The notes under the pieces: model-generated
Databases searched by the model: none
Told to the model about the DNA's origin: nothing
The model's input: only the letters and a program-made list of their open reading frames with translations
In this document: piece after piece, positions 9,384-17,331 of the stretch
Position numbering within the stretch: position 1 is the stretch's first letter
How the letters are laid out: every line of letters begins with the position of its first letter
Program-made: the position numbers and the translations under genes
Assembly (NCBI GenBank): GCA_964277385.1
Contig: OZ195520.1
Span: 1,302,001 to 1,366,000 of the forward strand
Direction of reading: 5' to 3'
From: WRAU01 sp964277385
Lineage (GTDB): Bacteria > Pseudomonadota > Alphaproteobacteria > WRAU01 > Hepatincolaceae
DNA: 64,000 nucleotides

Positions 9384-10166
9384 TTAATTACGTAAAACAA
9401 CTTTTTTCTTTAGCTCAGCAATTGCCTTACCTGGATTTAAACTCTTAGGACAAACATCACTACAGTTCATAATAGTATGACAGCTAAATAATCTAGTATG
9501 GTCATCTAATGCTGCTAATCTATCACCAGTATACTCATCACGACTATCTTGTACCCACCTATAAGTTTGTAATAATGCAGCAGGACCAAAATATCCTCTC
9601 TCACCATTCCACCAATAGCTAGGACAACTTGTAGTACAGCAGAAACATAGGATACATTCCCATAATCCATCAAGTTTTGCTCTCTCTTGAGGACTTTGTA
9701 ATCTTTCTTTGTCTAGTTCTACAGGACTATCCGCTTTTAACCAAGGCTCTATAGCTTCATATTGAGCATAAGCCGTAGTCAAATCTACAATAAGATCCTT
9801 AATTACAGGTCTATGAGGTAAAGGATAAATTCTAATTTTCCCTTTATACTCGTTGATTTTTCTAATGCAAGCTAAAGTATTTTTACCGTTTATATTAAAA
9901 GAACAAGATCCACAAATCCCTTCTCTACAAGATCTTCTAAATACCAAAGATGTATCAATTTCATCTTTAATTTTCATAAGAACATCAAGAATCATAGGAC
10001 CGCAATCATCAAGATCAATTTCAAAAGTATCATATCTAGGATTTTCTCCACTATCTGGATCCCATCTATATATTTCAAAAATTCTAATGTCTTTCGCATC
10101 AGATTTTGCTTTAAAATATTTTCCCTTAACAACTACAGAGTTTTTTGGTAAAGCAAATTCAACCAT
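9384..10166 (-). CDS. sdhB: succinate dehydrogenase iron-sulfur subunit
   Basis: SdhB (260 residues) carries electrons from the SdhA flavin to the quinone site through three Fe-S clusters. The [2Fe-2S] ligands are in CREGICGSC...C. The second half has CILCFCCTTSCP and CHTIMNCSDVCPKSLNP for the [4Fe-4S] and [3Fe-4S] clusters. The start is the ATG at 10164-10166, preceded by a strong GGAGGG nine bases upstream; a TTG six codons earlier would bury that site in the coding region. It is the last gene of sdhCDAB, 49 nt after sdhA, and is followed by a terminator-like hairpin. The Sdh/Frd direction cannot be told from this subunit alone. Confidence 0.95.
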   Translation of the reverse strand: MVEFALPKNSVVVKGKYFKAKSDAKDIRIFEIYRWDPDSGENPRYDTFEIDLDDCGPMILDVLMKIKDEIDTSLVFRRSCREGICGSCSFNINGKNTLACIRKINEYKGKIRIYPLPHRPVIKDLIVDLTTAYAQYEAIEPWLKADSPVELDKERLQSPQERAKLDGLWECILCFCCTTSCPSYWWNGERGYFGPAALLQTYRWVQDSRDEYTGDRLAALDDHTRLFSCHTIMNCSDVCPKSLNPGKAIAELKKKVVLRN

Positions 10167-10215
10167 AATTTCAACCCTCCACAAATTTTATTAAAATTAT
10201 AACTATTAGCGTTTT

Positions 10216-12006
10216 TTAGTACACTCTTTTCTTTGGTTCAATATAAGATACTTCATCAGTTAACGTCCAAGTATGCACAGGTCTATTCTCTATAACTACT
10301 TTATCCTTTTTATTTGCACCATAAGCTAGAGTATGATGTAAACAGTTAACATCATCACGTTCTGGGAAGTCTTCTCTTGCATGTGCTCCTCTGCTTTCTT
10401 CACGACTAAGAGCTGAAGATACAATAGAACGAGAAGTCAACATTAAGTTTTCCAATTCCATAGCTTCTATTAAAGAATAATTAAATACTAAAGATTTATC
10501 TTGTAATCCGATATTATCTAAAGAACTTGCAATTCTTTCCACATTATCAATACCTTCTTGTAATGTTTCTTTTAACCTAAATACAGAAGCATCTTTTTGC
10601 ATTGCACGCTGCATTGCTAATCTTACTTCAAATACACTAGAAGTACCTTTAGATTCTAAAAGTGCATCTAATTTAGCAATTGTAGATTCAGCAGAATAAG
10701 CAGGTAGAGGTCTTTTTTTATCACCAGGTTTTAGAATTTCTTTAACCCTAAGAGCTGTAGCTTTACCAAATACCACAAGATCTAAAAGAGAGTTAGATCC
10801 TAATCTATTAGCACCATGAACAGAAACAGAAGCAGTTTCTCCAATAGCCATTAAACCAGGAACAACCGCATCCCTATTATCTTTAGTAGGAAGAAGTACC
10901 TCACCCATATGATTAGTAGGTATACCACCCATATTGTAATGTGCTGTTGGAATTACAGGACATGGTTCTTTAGTTAAATCAACATTAGCAAAAATTGCAG
11001 CAGTATGTATAATACCTGGTAATTTTGCTTTTAAATCTTCAGCATTTAGATGTTCTAAATGTAAGTAGATGTGGTCTTTATTTTTACCAACACCTCTACC
11101 TTCTCTAATTTCAATAGTCATAGCTCTTGAACATACATCTCTTGAAGCTAAATCTTTAGCAGAAGGAGCATATCTTTCCATGAATCTTTCGCCCTCAGAG
11201 TTTGTAAAATATCCACCTTCTCCTCTTGCTGCTTCTGTTATTAAACAACCTGGTCCATAAAGTCCTGTTGGATGAAATTGTACAAATTCCATATCTTGCA
11301 ATGGCAGTCCGGCTCTAAGAGCCATCCCATAACCATCACCAGTACAAGTATGAGCTAATGTAGAAGAAAAATAACATCTATTCCCACCACCAGTTGCCAA
11401 AACAACCATACTAGAATGGAATCTATGTAAAACACCATCTTCCATATTTAAAACCATCACACCAACACAATTACCTTCCTCATCCATAATTAGATCAGTA
11501 GAGAAATACTCAATAAAGAACTGAACTTTATGCTTTAAACATTGTTGATAAAGAGCATGTAAAATAGCGTGTCCTGTTAAATCTGCAGCAGCACAAGCTC
11601 TTTCTACTAAACCTTCACCGTTGTTTCTAGTATGACCACCAAATTTTCTTTGGTAAATTTTACCATCTTCTGTTCTAGTAAAAGGAACACCATAATGTTC
11701 TAATTCATAAACAGCATCAGAGGCGTTTTTACACATATACTCAATAGCATCTTGATCACCTAACCAATCAGATCCCTTTACTGTATCATACATATGCCAT
11801 TGCCATTTATCTTCTGCAACATTTGATAATGCAGCACCTATACCACCTTGTGCAGCAATTGTATGGCTTCTTGTAGGAAATATTTTTGAAATACAAGCAA
11901 CACTAAAGCCAGATTCAACCATACCTAGTGCGGATCTTAAGCCAGCACCACCAGCACCTACCACTACTACATCAAATGAGTGATCTACAATTTTATACTT
12001 ACTCAA
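10216..12006 (-). CDS. sdhA: succinate dehydrogenase flavoprotein subunit
   Basis: SdhA (596 residues) oxidises succinate to fumarate in complex II. The N-terminal dinucleotide fold reads VVVVGAGGAGLRSA; the covalent FAD His is in SHTIAAQGG; substrate and active-site blocks include QFHPTGLYG, TEAARGEGG and the Arg in RLGSNSLLD. The C-terminal region has the usual SRGAHAREDFP. The start is TTG (12004-12006) with AAAGGAG about eight bases upstream, and the length is normal for the family. It is followed by sdhB and preceded by sdhD at 25 nt. Because aspA and dcuA lie just upstream, the enzyme may also run as a fumarate reductase under low oxygen, which is inference. Confidence 0.96.
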   Translation of the reverse strand: MSKYKIVDHSFDVVVVGAGGAGLRSALGMVESGFSVACISKIFPTRSHTIAAQGGIGAALSNVAEDKWQWHMYDTVKGSDWLGDQDAIEYMCKNASDAVYELEHYGVPFTRTEDGKIYQRKFGGHTRNNGEGLVERACAAADLTGHAILHALYQQCLKHKVQFFIEYFSTDLIMDEEGNCVGVMVLNMEDGVLHRFHSSMVVLATGGGNRCYFSSTLAHTCTGDGYGMALRAGLPLQDMEFVQFHPTGLYGPGCLITEAARGEGGYFTNSEGERFMERYAPSAKDLASRDVCSRAMTIEIREGRGVGKNKDHIYLHLEHLNAEDLKAKLPGIIHTAAIFANVDLTKEPCPVIPTAHYNMGGIPTNHMGEVLLPTKDNRDAVVPGLMAIGETASVSVHGANRLGSNSLLDLVVFGKATALRVKEILKPGDKKRPLPAYSAESTIAKLDALLESKGTSSVFEVRLAMQRAMQKDASVFRLKETLQEGIDNVERIASSLDNIGLQDKSLVFNYSLIEAMELENLMLTSRSIVSSALSREESRGAHAREDFPERDDVNCLHHTLAYGANKKDKVVIENRPVHTWTLTDEVSYIEPKKRVY

Positions 12007-12031
12007 TTTTGTTCTCCTTTAATATATTTTT

Positions 12032-12445
12032 TTAAGCAAAAGCCACTAATAATATGCTAACAGATGACACAATAACTATAAAACTAAAAAATAATTTCAC
12101 AAATAATGTCATAAAGAAGTTAATACCTGTATTATGAACATAATCATTAATCACAGTAATTATACCATAAGCTCCATGCCAACATAAAGTAACAATAGCT
12201 AATACTAAACATGCCATGTTTATTGGATTTTCTAACCAAGTAACAAAATTCCAATATGTATTAGCGTTCCCCATTATGAATAAAGATATCAACACATAAA
12301 CTGTAAATGGTATAGAAATTACAGCTTGAATTCTTGAAGTTAGCCATTCATGCGAGCCTCTGTAAGATGAACCTACTCCTCTTGCATGAGATAGTTTGCT
12401 TCTTTTTTCATAATCATTAGGACCTAAAGAACTACCGTTTGCCAT
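12032..12445 (-). CDS. sdhD: succinate dehydrogenase membrane anchor subunit D
   Basis: This 137-residue membrane protein has a soluble N-terminal leader and three hydrophobic helices (about 44-65, 72-95, 108-135). The leader has the Ser and His block RGSHEWLTSRIQAV expected near the quinone site, and WHGAYGIITVINDYVH in the second helix matches the heme b ligand region of SdhD. It anchors SdhAB in the cytoplasmic membrane with SdhC. It lies 26 nt after sdhC and has a Shine-Dalgarno GGAG before its ATG. The three-helix form fits the heme-containing, two-anchor-subunit class of complex II. Confidence 0.92.
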   Translation of the reverse strand: MANGSSLGPNDYEKRSKLSHARGVGSSYRGSHEWLTSRIQAVISIPFTVYVLISLFIMGNANTYWNFVTWLENPINMACLVLAIVTLCWHGAYGIITVINDYVHNTGINFFMTLFVKLFFSFIVIVSSVSILLVAFA

Positions 12446-12471
12446 AATAATCTCCTAAATTTTTCATTATA

Positions 12472-12867
12472 CTAAAAATGTTTATATAAAATAACAGCCC
12501 AAGTAGCAACTCCTGACATTATTGTAAATAAAATCATTCCAACACCACTTAAAAATAATTCTTTTTTAGTCAGCCAATATCCTAAATCAAAAATTAAAAA
12601 TCTCATACCATTTATTAAATGATAATAAAAGGCAAAAGTAAATCCAACCAAAGATAGGTAACCAAACCAAGATGTAATAAACCACATATAAAATCTATAA
12701 TGAGTTTCTCCCATAGCAGCACAAAACAACCAAGCTGCTAAATATAGCAAGCCAACTGCAGATATTATACCAGTCATTCTGTTTAAGAAAGAAGGACCTG
12801 ATGTCATATCTTTAGAGAATATATTATAAATCTGCAAATGAGGCGAAATAGGTCTTTTATTTTCCAT
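12472..12867 (-). CDS. sdhC: succinate dehydrogenase cytochrome b556 subunit
   Basis: SdhC (131 residues) begins with the conserved RPISPHLQIY, continues with FLNRMTGIIS (the S-x-x-HR-x-TG region, here Asn-Arg), and has HLINGMRFLIFDLG in the second helix, where the His is the family heme ligand. Three membrane helices are visible. I chose the ATG at 12865-12867 because GGAG lies about eight bases upstream; the ATG four codons earlier overlaps that site. The first residue of the usual HR pair is replaced by Asn (NRMTG), a minor departure. It is the first gene of sdhCDAB, 48 nt after dcuA, so it may be read from the dcuA promoter. Confidence 0.92.
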   Translation of the reverse strand: MENKRPISPHLQIYNIFSKDMTSGPSFLNRMTGIISAVGLLYLAAWLFCAAMGETHYRFYMWFITSWFGYLSLVGFTFAFYYHLINGMRFLIFDLGYWLTKKELFLSGVGMILFTIMSGVATWAVILYKHF

Positions 12868-12915
12868 AATAATCTCCATAAATTAAATTTATAATTATAT
12901 TTTTATTATCACCTA

Positions 12916-14223
12916 CTATAACACAGCAAGTGAAACAAAATATGCTATTGCACAAACAAAAGTTAATAACATAATTCCAGGCAATAAAAATGTGTGATTA
13001 AACACAAATCTTCCTACCTTTGTTGTTCCTGTATAATCCATTTGTATCGCTGCAATTTCTATAGGATAAGTCGGTAATAAGAACAAACCATTAACCGCGG
13101 CAAAAGAAGCAATAAGAACTTCAGGAGGTAATCCTAAAAGTACTCCTATTGGCATAATGGAAATAGTTGTTACAGCTTGAGAATATAACAAAGAAGATAA
13201 AAAGAATAATACTATAGCAAAAGCCCACGGATTACCTTGTAAAAAATCTCCAGCAACTTCTTTAATTTCATTATTATAATGAGTTATTACAGTATCACCC
13301 AACCAAGCTACACCAATCACACAAAGAGCAGCCGACATACCAGCTTTAAAAGTTGATTGAGAAGACAGCTTAGAAACATCTACTTTAGTTATTTTAACCA
13401 TTATATATGATCCTAATAACATTAAAATAATAATTAAATGAGCTGTGCCTATTGATTTTCCAGTTTCAGGATACACTGGTTTAAAATCTGTAAATATACT
13501 ATAAATAACAATTGCAAAAACAGTTAATAAAAATATCCCAACAGCTATTGGAGCTTTTGGTGGTACAACTATTTTTTCTGTAGTTTTTTCATTTATTTTG
13601 CCTTCTTTTAATAATTTTTGATAATTAGGTTCATTTGCTAATTTTTGCGGGAATAAACCTATAACAAAAGAAGCTAACAAACTAGCTACTGTAGCAGAAA
13701 CAATCATAATTATTAATAGTTGAGGTAAGGAAATCCCTAGAGGATTTAATATTCCTATCATAGCAACAACAGCAGCACTGATTGGGGAACAAACAATTCC
13801 CACATGTGCCATAACAGTAGCTAAACACAAAGGACGAGAAGGTCTAATTCCTTGTGATTTAGATGTTTCGACAATAACTGGTATAATTGAATAAGCAGTA
13901 TGACTTGTACCAGCAAGAACTGTCATATAAAAAGTTACTAATGGAGCTAAATAGTTAATAAATTTAGGATTGCTTCTTAAGATTTTTTCAGCTAAATACA
14001 CGAGATAAAGTAAGCCACCACTTAATTCAAGAACAGCAATCATACCAATAACAGATATAATAATAAGAATAACATCTATAGGAAGTTTTCCAGGAGCAAT
14101 TCCTAATACCATTGTATAAATAAATAAACCAATACCTGCGGCATAGGCAATACCCAAGCTTCCAAGCCTAGCTCCGAGATATATAGATAATAAAAGTATA
14201 AAAACACATAATGCAAAAAACAT
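12916..14223 (-). CDS. dcuA: C4-dicarboxylate transporter DcuA (aspartate/fumarate/succinate)
   Basis: This 435-residue integral membrane protein has ten or more hydrophobic helices and the DcuA-type landmarks YLGARLGSLGI at the N-terminus, LAGTSHTAYS, STFKAGMSAALCVIGVAWLGD, and the closing block PTYPIEIAAIQMDYTGTT with RFVFNH. Similarity to known DcuA is higher than to DcuB in the STFKAGMSA region. Dcu proteins exchange or import aspartate, fumarate, malate and succinate. It sits between aspA upstream and sdhC downstream, the same aspA-dcuA pairing seen in enteric bacteria. A hairpin separates it from aspA, so expression may be partly independent of aspA. Confidence 0.93.
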   Translation of the reverse strand: MFFALCVFILLLSIYLGARLGSLGIAYAAGIGLFIYTMVLGIAPGKLPIDVILIIISVIGMIAVLELSGGLLYLVYLAEKILRSNPKFINYLAPLVTFYMTVLAGTSHTAYSIIPVIVETSKSQGIRPSRPLCLATVMAHVGIVCSPISAAVVAMIGILNPLGISLPQLLIIMIVSATVASLLASFVIGLFPQKLANEPNYQKLLKEGKINEKTTEKIVVPPKAPIAVGIFLLTVFAIVIYSIFTDFKPVYPETGKSIGTAHLIIILMLLGSYIMVKITKVDVSKLSSQSTFKAGMSAALCVIGVAWLGDTVITHYNNEIKEVAGDFLQGNPWAFAIVLFFLSSLLYSQAVTTISIMPIGVLLGLPPEVLIASFAAVNGLFLLPTYPIEIAAIQMDYTGTTKVGRFVFNHTFLLPGIMLLTFVCAIAYFVSLAVL

Positions 14224-14296
14224 TATCTTTCTCCATTTTTAAAATTTTTAAAATTTTTACCATAAGCAAAAAAATAAAACTTAAGATAAAATTCAA

Positions 14297-14340
14297 CCTA
14301 AAAAAATGAGTAACTATATAATAGCTACTCATTTTTAGGA
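14297..14340 (-). terminator. intrinsic terminator between aspA and dcuA
   Basis: A stem of TCCTAAAAATGAGTA pairing with TACTCATTTTTTTAGG around a 12-nt loop lies directly after the aspA stop (reverse strand), with its T run in the 3' arm. It probably ends or attenuates aspA transcripts before dcuA. Confidence 0.75.
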
Positions 14341-14345
14341 TAAAA

Positions 14346-15737
14346 CTAGTAAGGTTTAATCATTTTAGAAACATCAAGAATCTCTTTAAGTTTACCTTCT
14401 TCCATTAGTCCTAATTCTAATACTACTTGGCAAACAGATTTGTTTTCTTCTAAACATTTCTGAGCAACCATAGTACATTTTTTATAACCAATATGATTTT
14501 TAAGAGCGGTTACAATACTAATATTATTTTCAGCATAGTGTTTACATTTTTCAACATTAACAACAATTCCATCAACACAATTATGTCTTAATGTTTTAAG
14601 TCCATTAGAAAGCATAAATACTGAATTTAATAAATTGTAAGCCATTAATGGTTCAAAAGCATTTAATTCTAACTGACCTCCTTCTGCACAAAAAGCAATA
14701 GCAGTATCAAAACCAACAACTTGGAAACAAACTTGATTTACTGCTTCAGGAATAACTGGGTTAATTTTACCTGGCATAATAGAGCTTCCAGCCTGTTTAG
14801 CTGGTAAAGTAATATCACCAAGACCAGTTCTAGGACCAGAAGATAATAATCTTAAATCATTACAAATTTTTGATAATTGAACAGCAAATCTTTTATAAGC
14901 CCCAGAAACATAAGAAAATCCACTAGCATCCTGAGTTCCAACAAAAAGATCTTCCATAACAAAGAATTCTTTTGCAATTACAGATTTTAAATGTTTGTCT
15001 ATAGCCTTAGAATACTCAGGATGACAAGTAATACCTGTTCCAATAGCTGTAGCACCCATATTTAAACCTAATAGAACCTTTCTAGCATCTAAAATTCCTT
15101 CTATTGACGATTTAATTTGATTAGCATAATTTTGGAATCCCTGACCAGCAGTCATAGGAACAGCATCTTGAAGTTGAGTTCTACCAACTTTAACAGCATT
15201 TTTGTATTCTACTGCTTTTTTTTCAAAAGAAGTAACAAGCTCTTTCATTTCAGCAATTAGAGTATCTGTATATTCGTAAACTGCCACTTTTATTGAAGAA
15301 GGATAAGTATCATTTGTAGATTGAGACATATTAACATCATCATTAGGGCTAACTATAGTATAATCACCTCTTTTACCACCTAAAGATTCAATTGCAATAT
15401 TTGCAATAACCTCATTTACATTCATATTCATTGAAGTTCCAGCACCACCTTGAATAACATCTATATCAAATTGATCGTGGAATTCACCCGCTATCACTTT
15501 ATCACATGCTTTAATTATAGAATCTGCAATTTCAGGCTTCAACATACCTAATTCTTTATTAGTTAGTGCTGAACATTTTTTTATTTTAGCATAAGCTACA
15601 ATAAAAATAGGAAATTCTGAAGTTTTAACCCCAGTTATAGGAAAATTATCTATGGCCCTTTGAGAATGAACTCCGTAATACTTATCATCATTTACTGGTA
15701 ATTCTCCTAAAAGATCTTTCTCGATTCTTTGTGACAT
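14346..15737 (-). CDS. aspA: aspartate ammonia-lyase (aspartase)
   Basis: This 463-residue member of the aspartase/fumarase superfamily deaminates L-aspartate to fumarate and ammonia. It has the superfamily signature GSSIMPGKINPV carrying the catalytic Ser loop, the substrate blocks NDTYPSS and VGRTQLQDAVPMT, and a C-terminus similar to aspartases rather than to class II fumarases (MAYNLLNS..., with CAEGGQLELNAFEP). Fumarase activity cannot be fully ruled out. The start is the ATG at 15735-15737, with GAGGAG eight bases upstream; an ATG 12 codons earlier lacks such a site. It heads a cluster with dcuA and sdhCDAB, and a CRP-type palindrome lies about 130 bases upstream. Confidence 0.93.
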   Translation of the reverse strand: MSQRIEKDLLGELPVNDDKYYGVHSQRAIDNFPITGVKTSEFPIFIVAYAKIKKCSALTNKELGMLKPEIADSIIKACDKVIAGEFHDQFDIDVIQGGAGTSMNMNVNEVIANIAIESLGGKRGDYTIVSPNDDVNMSQSTNDTYPSSIKVAVYEYTDTLIAEMKELVTSFEKKAVEYKNAVKVGRTQLQDAVPMTAGQGFQNYANQIKSSIEGILDARKVLLGLNMGATAIGTGITCHPEYSKAIDKHLKSVIAKEFFVMEDLFVGTQDASGFSYVSGAYKRFAVQLSKICNDLRLLSSGPRTGLGDITLPAKQAGSSIMPGKINPVIPEAVNQVCFQVVGFDTAIAFCAEGGQLELNAFEPLMAYNLLNSVFMLSNGLKTLRHNCVDGIVVNVEKCKHYAENNISIVTALKNHIGYKKCTMVAQKCLEENKSVCQVVLELGLMEEGKLKEILDVSKMIKPY

Positions 15738-15835
15738 AACTACTCCTCTAATTTTTAAGATTATCCCATTCATAGCTATTGATTATCAACAAAAGCTACC
15801 AACCTATTAATGTTAACATATTTCAGTAATTATTC

Positions 15836-15885
15836 AATATAATCATCACGAAGTATATGGTCATTATATTGTGAACTTAATCACA
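15836..15885 (-). promoter_or_regulatory. CRP/FNR-family operator (TGTGA-N6-TCACA) upstream of aspA
   Basis: The forward strand reads TGTGAACTTAATCACA at 15870-15885, an exact match to both arms of the enteric CRP half-site consensus with the correct 6-base spacer. A possible -10 hexamer for aspA (TATATT on the reverse strand, 15836-15841) lies downstream, placing the palindrome near -50. In enterics aspA and dcuA are CRP-regulated, which makes the position meaningful. No crp-like gene is in this window. The rest of 15738-16000 has no gene. Confidence 0.55.
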
Positions 15886-16000
15886 GACCGCCAAAAATAA
15901 GTAGTTTATATTAGAAATATTTTTAATAATTTAACAAATTTGGTTACATTACATACTGTCAATAAATCAAATAACAAGAATCTAATATAACCAAAGTTAA

Positions 16001-16375
16001 TTATTTAGAAGATTTAGAAGAATCCAAAGCATCTTTAGCTTTATTTACAAAGAGAACAAAAGCTTCTTGATTGTGAATAGCAATTTCAGAAAGCATTTTA
16101 CGATTAACATCAACATTTGCCTTCTTTAACCCATCCATAAATCTAGAATAACTTAAACCTTCTGCCCTTACTGCTGCATTTATTCTTTGTATCCAAAGAC
16201 CTCTGAAATCTCTTTTTTTGTTCTTTCTATCACGGTACATATACTGTAAAGCTTTTTCAACTTTACCTAATGCCACTCTAAAAACGTTTTTATTTCTTCC
16301 TCTAAAACCTTTAGCCAGTTTTAGAATTTTTTTATGTCTTTTATGCGCTGTTACGCCTCTCTTAACTCTAGCCAT
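16001..16375 (-). CDS. rplT: 50S ribosomal protein L20
   Basis: L20 (124 residues) is a basic early-assembly protein that binds domain I of 23S rRNA. The sequence begins with the family signature MARVKRGVTAHKRHKKILK and includes GRNKNVFR, YRDRKNKKRDFR and LWIQRINAAVR. It directly follows rpmI with a 2-nt gap, in the usual infC-rpmI-rplT order. The C-terminal tail (KAKDALDSSKSSK) is a few residues longer than in many homologues. Confidence 0.98.
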   Translation of the reverse strand: MARVKRGVTAHKRHKKILKLAKGFRGRNKNVFRVALGKVEKALQYMYRDRKNKKRDFRGLWIQRINAAVRAEGLSYSRFMDGLKKANVDVNRKMLSEIAIHNQEAFVLFVNKAKDALDSSKSSK

Positions 16376-16377
16376 GA

Positions 16378-16572
16378 CTAACCTCTAACATATTTTTTAA
16401 CAAACTTAGTATCAGCAGCACAAAGCACACCCATACCCCTACTACTTCTTTTCATAGTCTTAGTTCTTCTTCTTAAAAAATGTTGTTTACATCCATAGCC
16501 GACTTTAATAAGTCCACTAGCGGTGACTTTAAAACGTTTTTTTGCGCTTGATTTAGATTTTAACTTGGGCAT
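16378..16572 (-). CDS. rpmI: 50S ribosomal protein L35
   Basis: L35 (64 residues) has the family form MPKLKSKSSAKKRFKVTASG with the basic motif HFLRRRTKTMKR. Length is normal. It lies between infC (142 nt upstream, a gap with no recognised gene) and rplT (2 nt downstream). AAGGAA lies before its ATG. Confidence 0.97.
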   Translation of the reverse strand: MPKLKSKSSAKKRFKVTASGLIKVGYGCKQHFLRRRTKTMKRSSRGMGVLCAADTKFVKKYVRG

Positions 16573-16714
16573 TTTGGTTCCTTAAATTATTAAATTAAAT
16601 TAATATCGCGCATCGGCATACCCTGCCTTATCGCCAGATTGAAAATAGTAAACTATCTCAAATAAAAAATCAACATATTTTTTATGTATTTTATAATATT
16701 AAACTAAAGCACTA

Positions 16715-17260
16715 CTACTTACTAACTATTGGAGAAAAAATCACAACAGCATTATAACCTTCTAGTTTAGGAGGTGTATCCATTTTAGCAAATTCTTCTT
16801 TTCCTAAACCATCATAAAATCTATTTAAAAGTTCTATAGCTTTATGAGAATATTCTTTTTCTCTACCCCTTAGTTTAACAACAACTTTTACTTTACTGCC
16901 ATCTTCTAAGAATTTTTTTACATGTCTGAATTTGGTTTGATAATCACCTTCTGCTATATTTAGATGAATATAAATTTCTTTAAGAAGTACTATTTTTTGC
17001 TTCTTTTTATTTTTTTGTAACACATATTTATATTTATAGTAATCTAGTATTTTACAAACAGGAGGTTTCCCTTCTGGATTAACTTCAACAAGATCTAATC
17101 CCTCTTCCAAAGCCTTATCTAAGGCTTCTTTTATAGATAAAATCCCTATAGATTCTCCATTTTCATCAATCAACCTAACTTCACGAGATCTAATTGCTTC
17201 ATTAATTCTTGTTGTATCTTTGCTATTTTTTTTATCAAATTTATCTTGGTTAACTGCCAA
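16715..17260 (-). CDS. infC: translation initiation factor IF-3
   Basis: IF-3 (181 residues) checks start codon-initiator tRNA pairing on the 30S subunit. The N-domain (INEAIRSREVRLIDENGESIGI), a Lys-rich linker (QKNKKKQKIVLLKEI) and the C-domain (KVKVVVKLRGREKEY) are all present. The start is a TTG at 17258-17260, with AGGAG about ten bases upstream. A non-AUG start is typical of infC and fits known autoregulation by IF-3 discrimination against such codons, though the codon here is TTG rather than the enteric ATT. It lies 71 nt after thrS, in the common thrS-infC-rpmI-rplT order. Confidence 0.97.
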   Translation of the reverse strand: MAVNQDKFDKKNSKDTTRINEAIRSREVRLIDENGESIGILSIKEALDKALEEGLDLVEVNPEGKPPVCKILDYYKYKYVLQKNKKKQKIVLLKEIYIHLNIAEGDYQTKFRHVKKFLEDGSKVKVVVKLRGREKEYSHKAIELLNRFYDGLGKEEFAKMDTPPKLEGYNAVVIFSPIVSK

Positions 17261-17331
17261 AAAAAAGCTCTCCTAATTGCACTTATAATTACTATCAAAT
17301 ATACTAATACAAAAGATCTAATAATACAACT

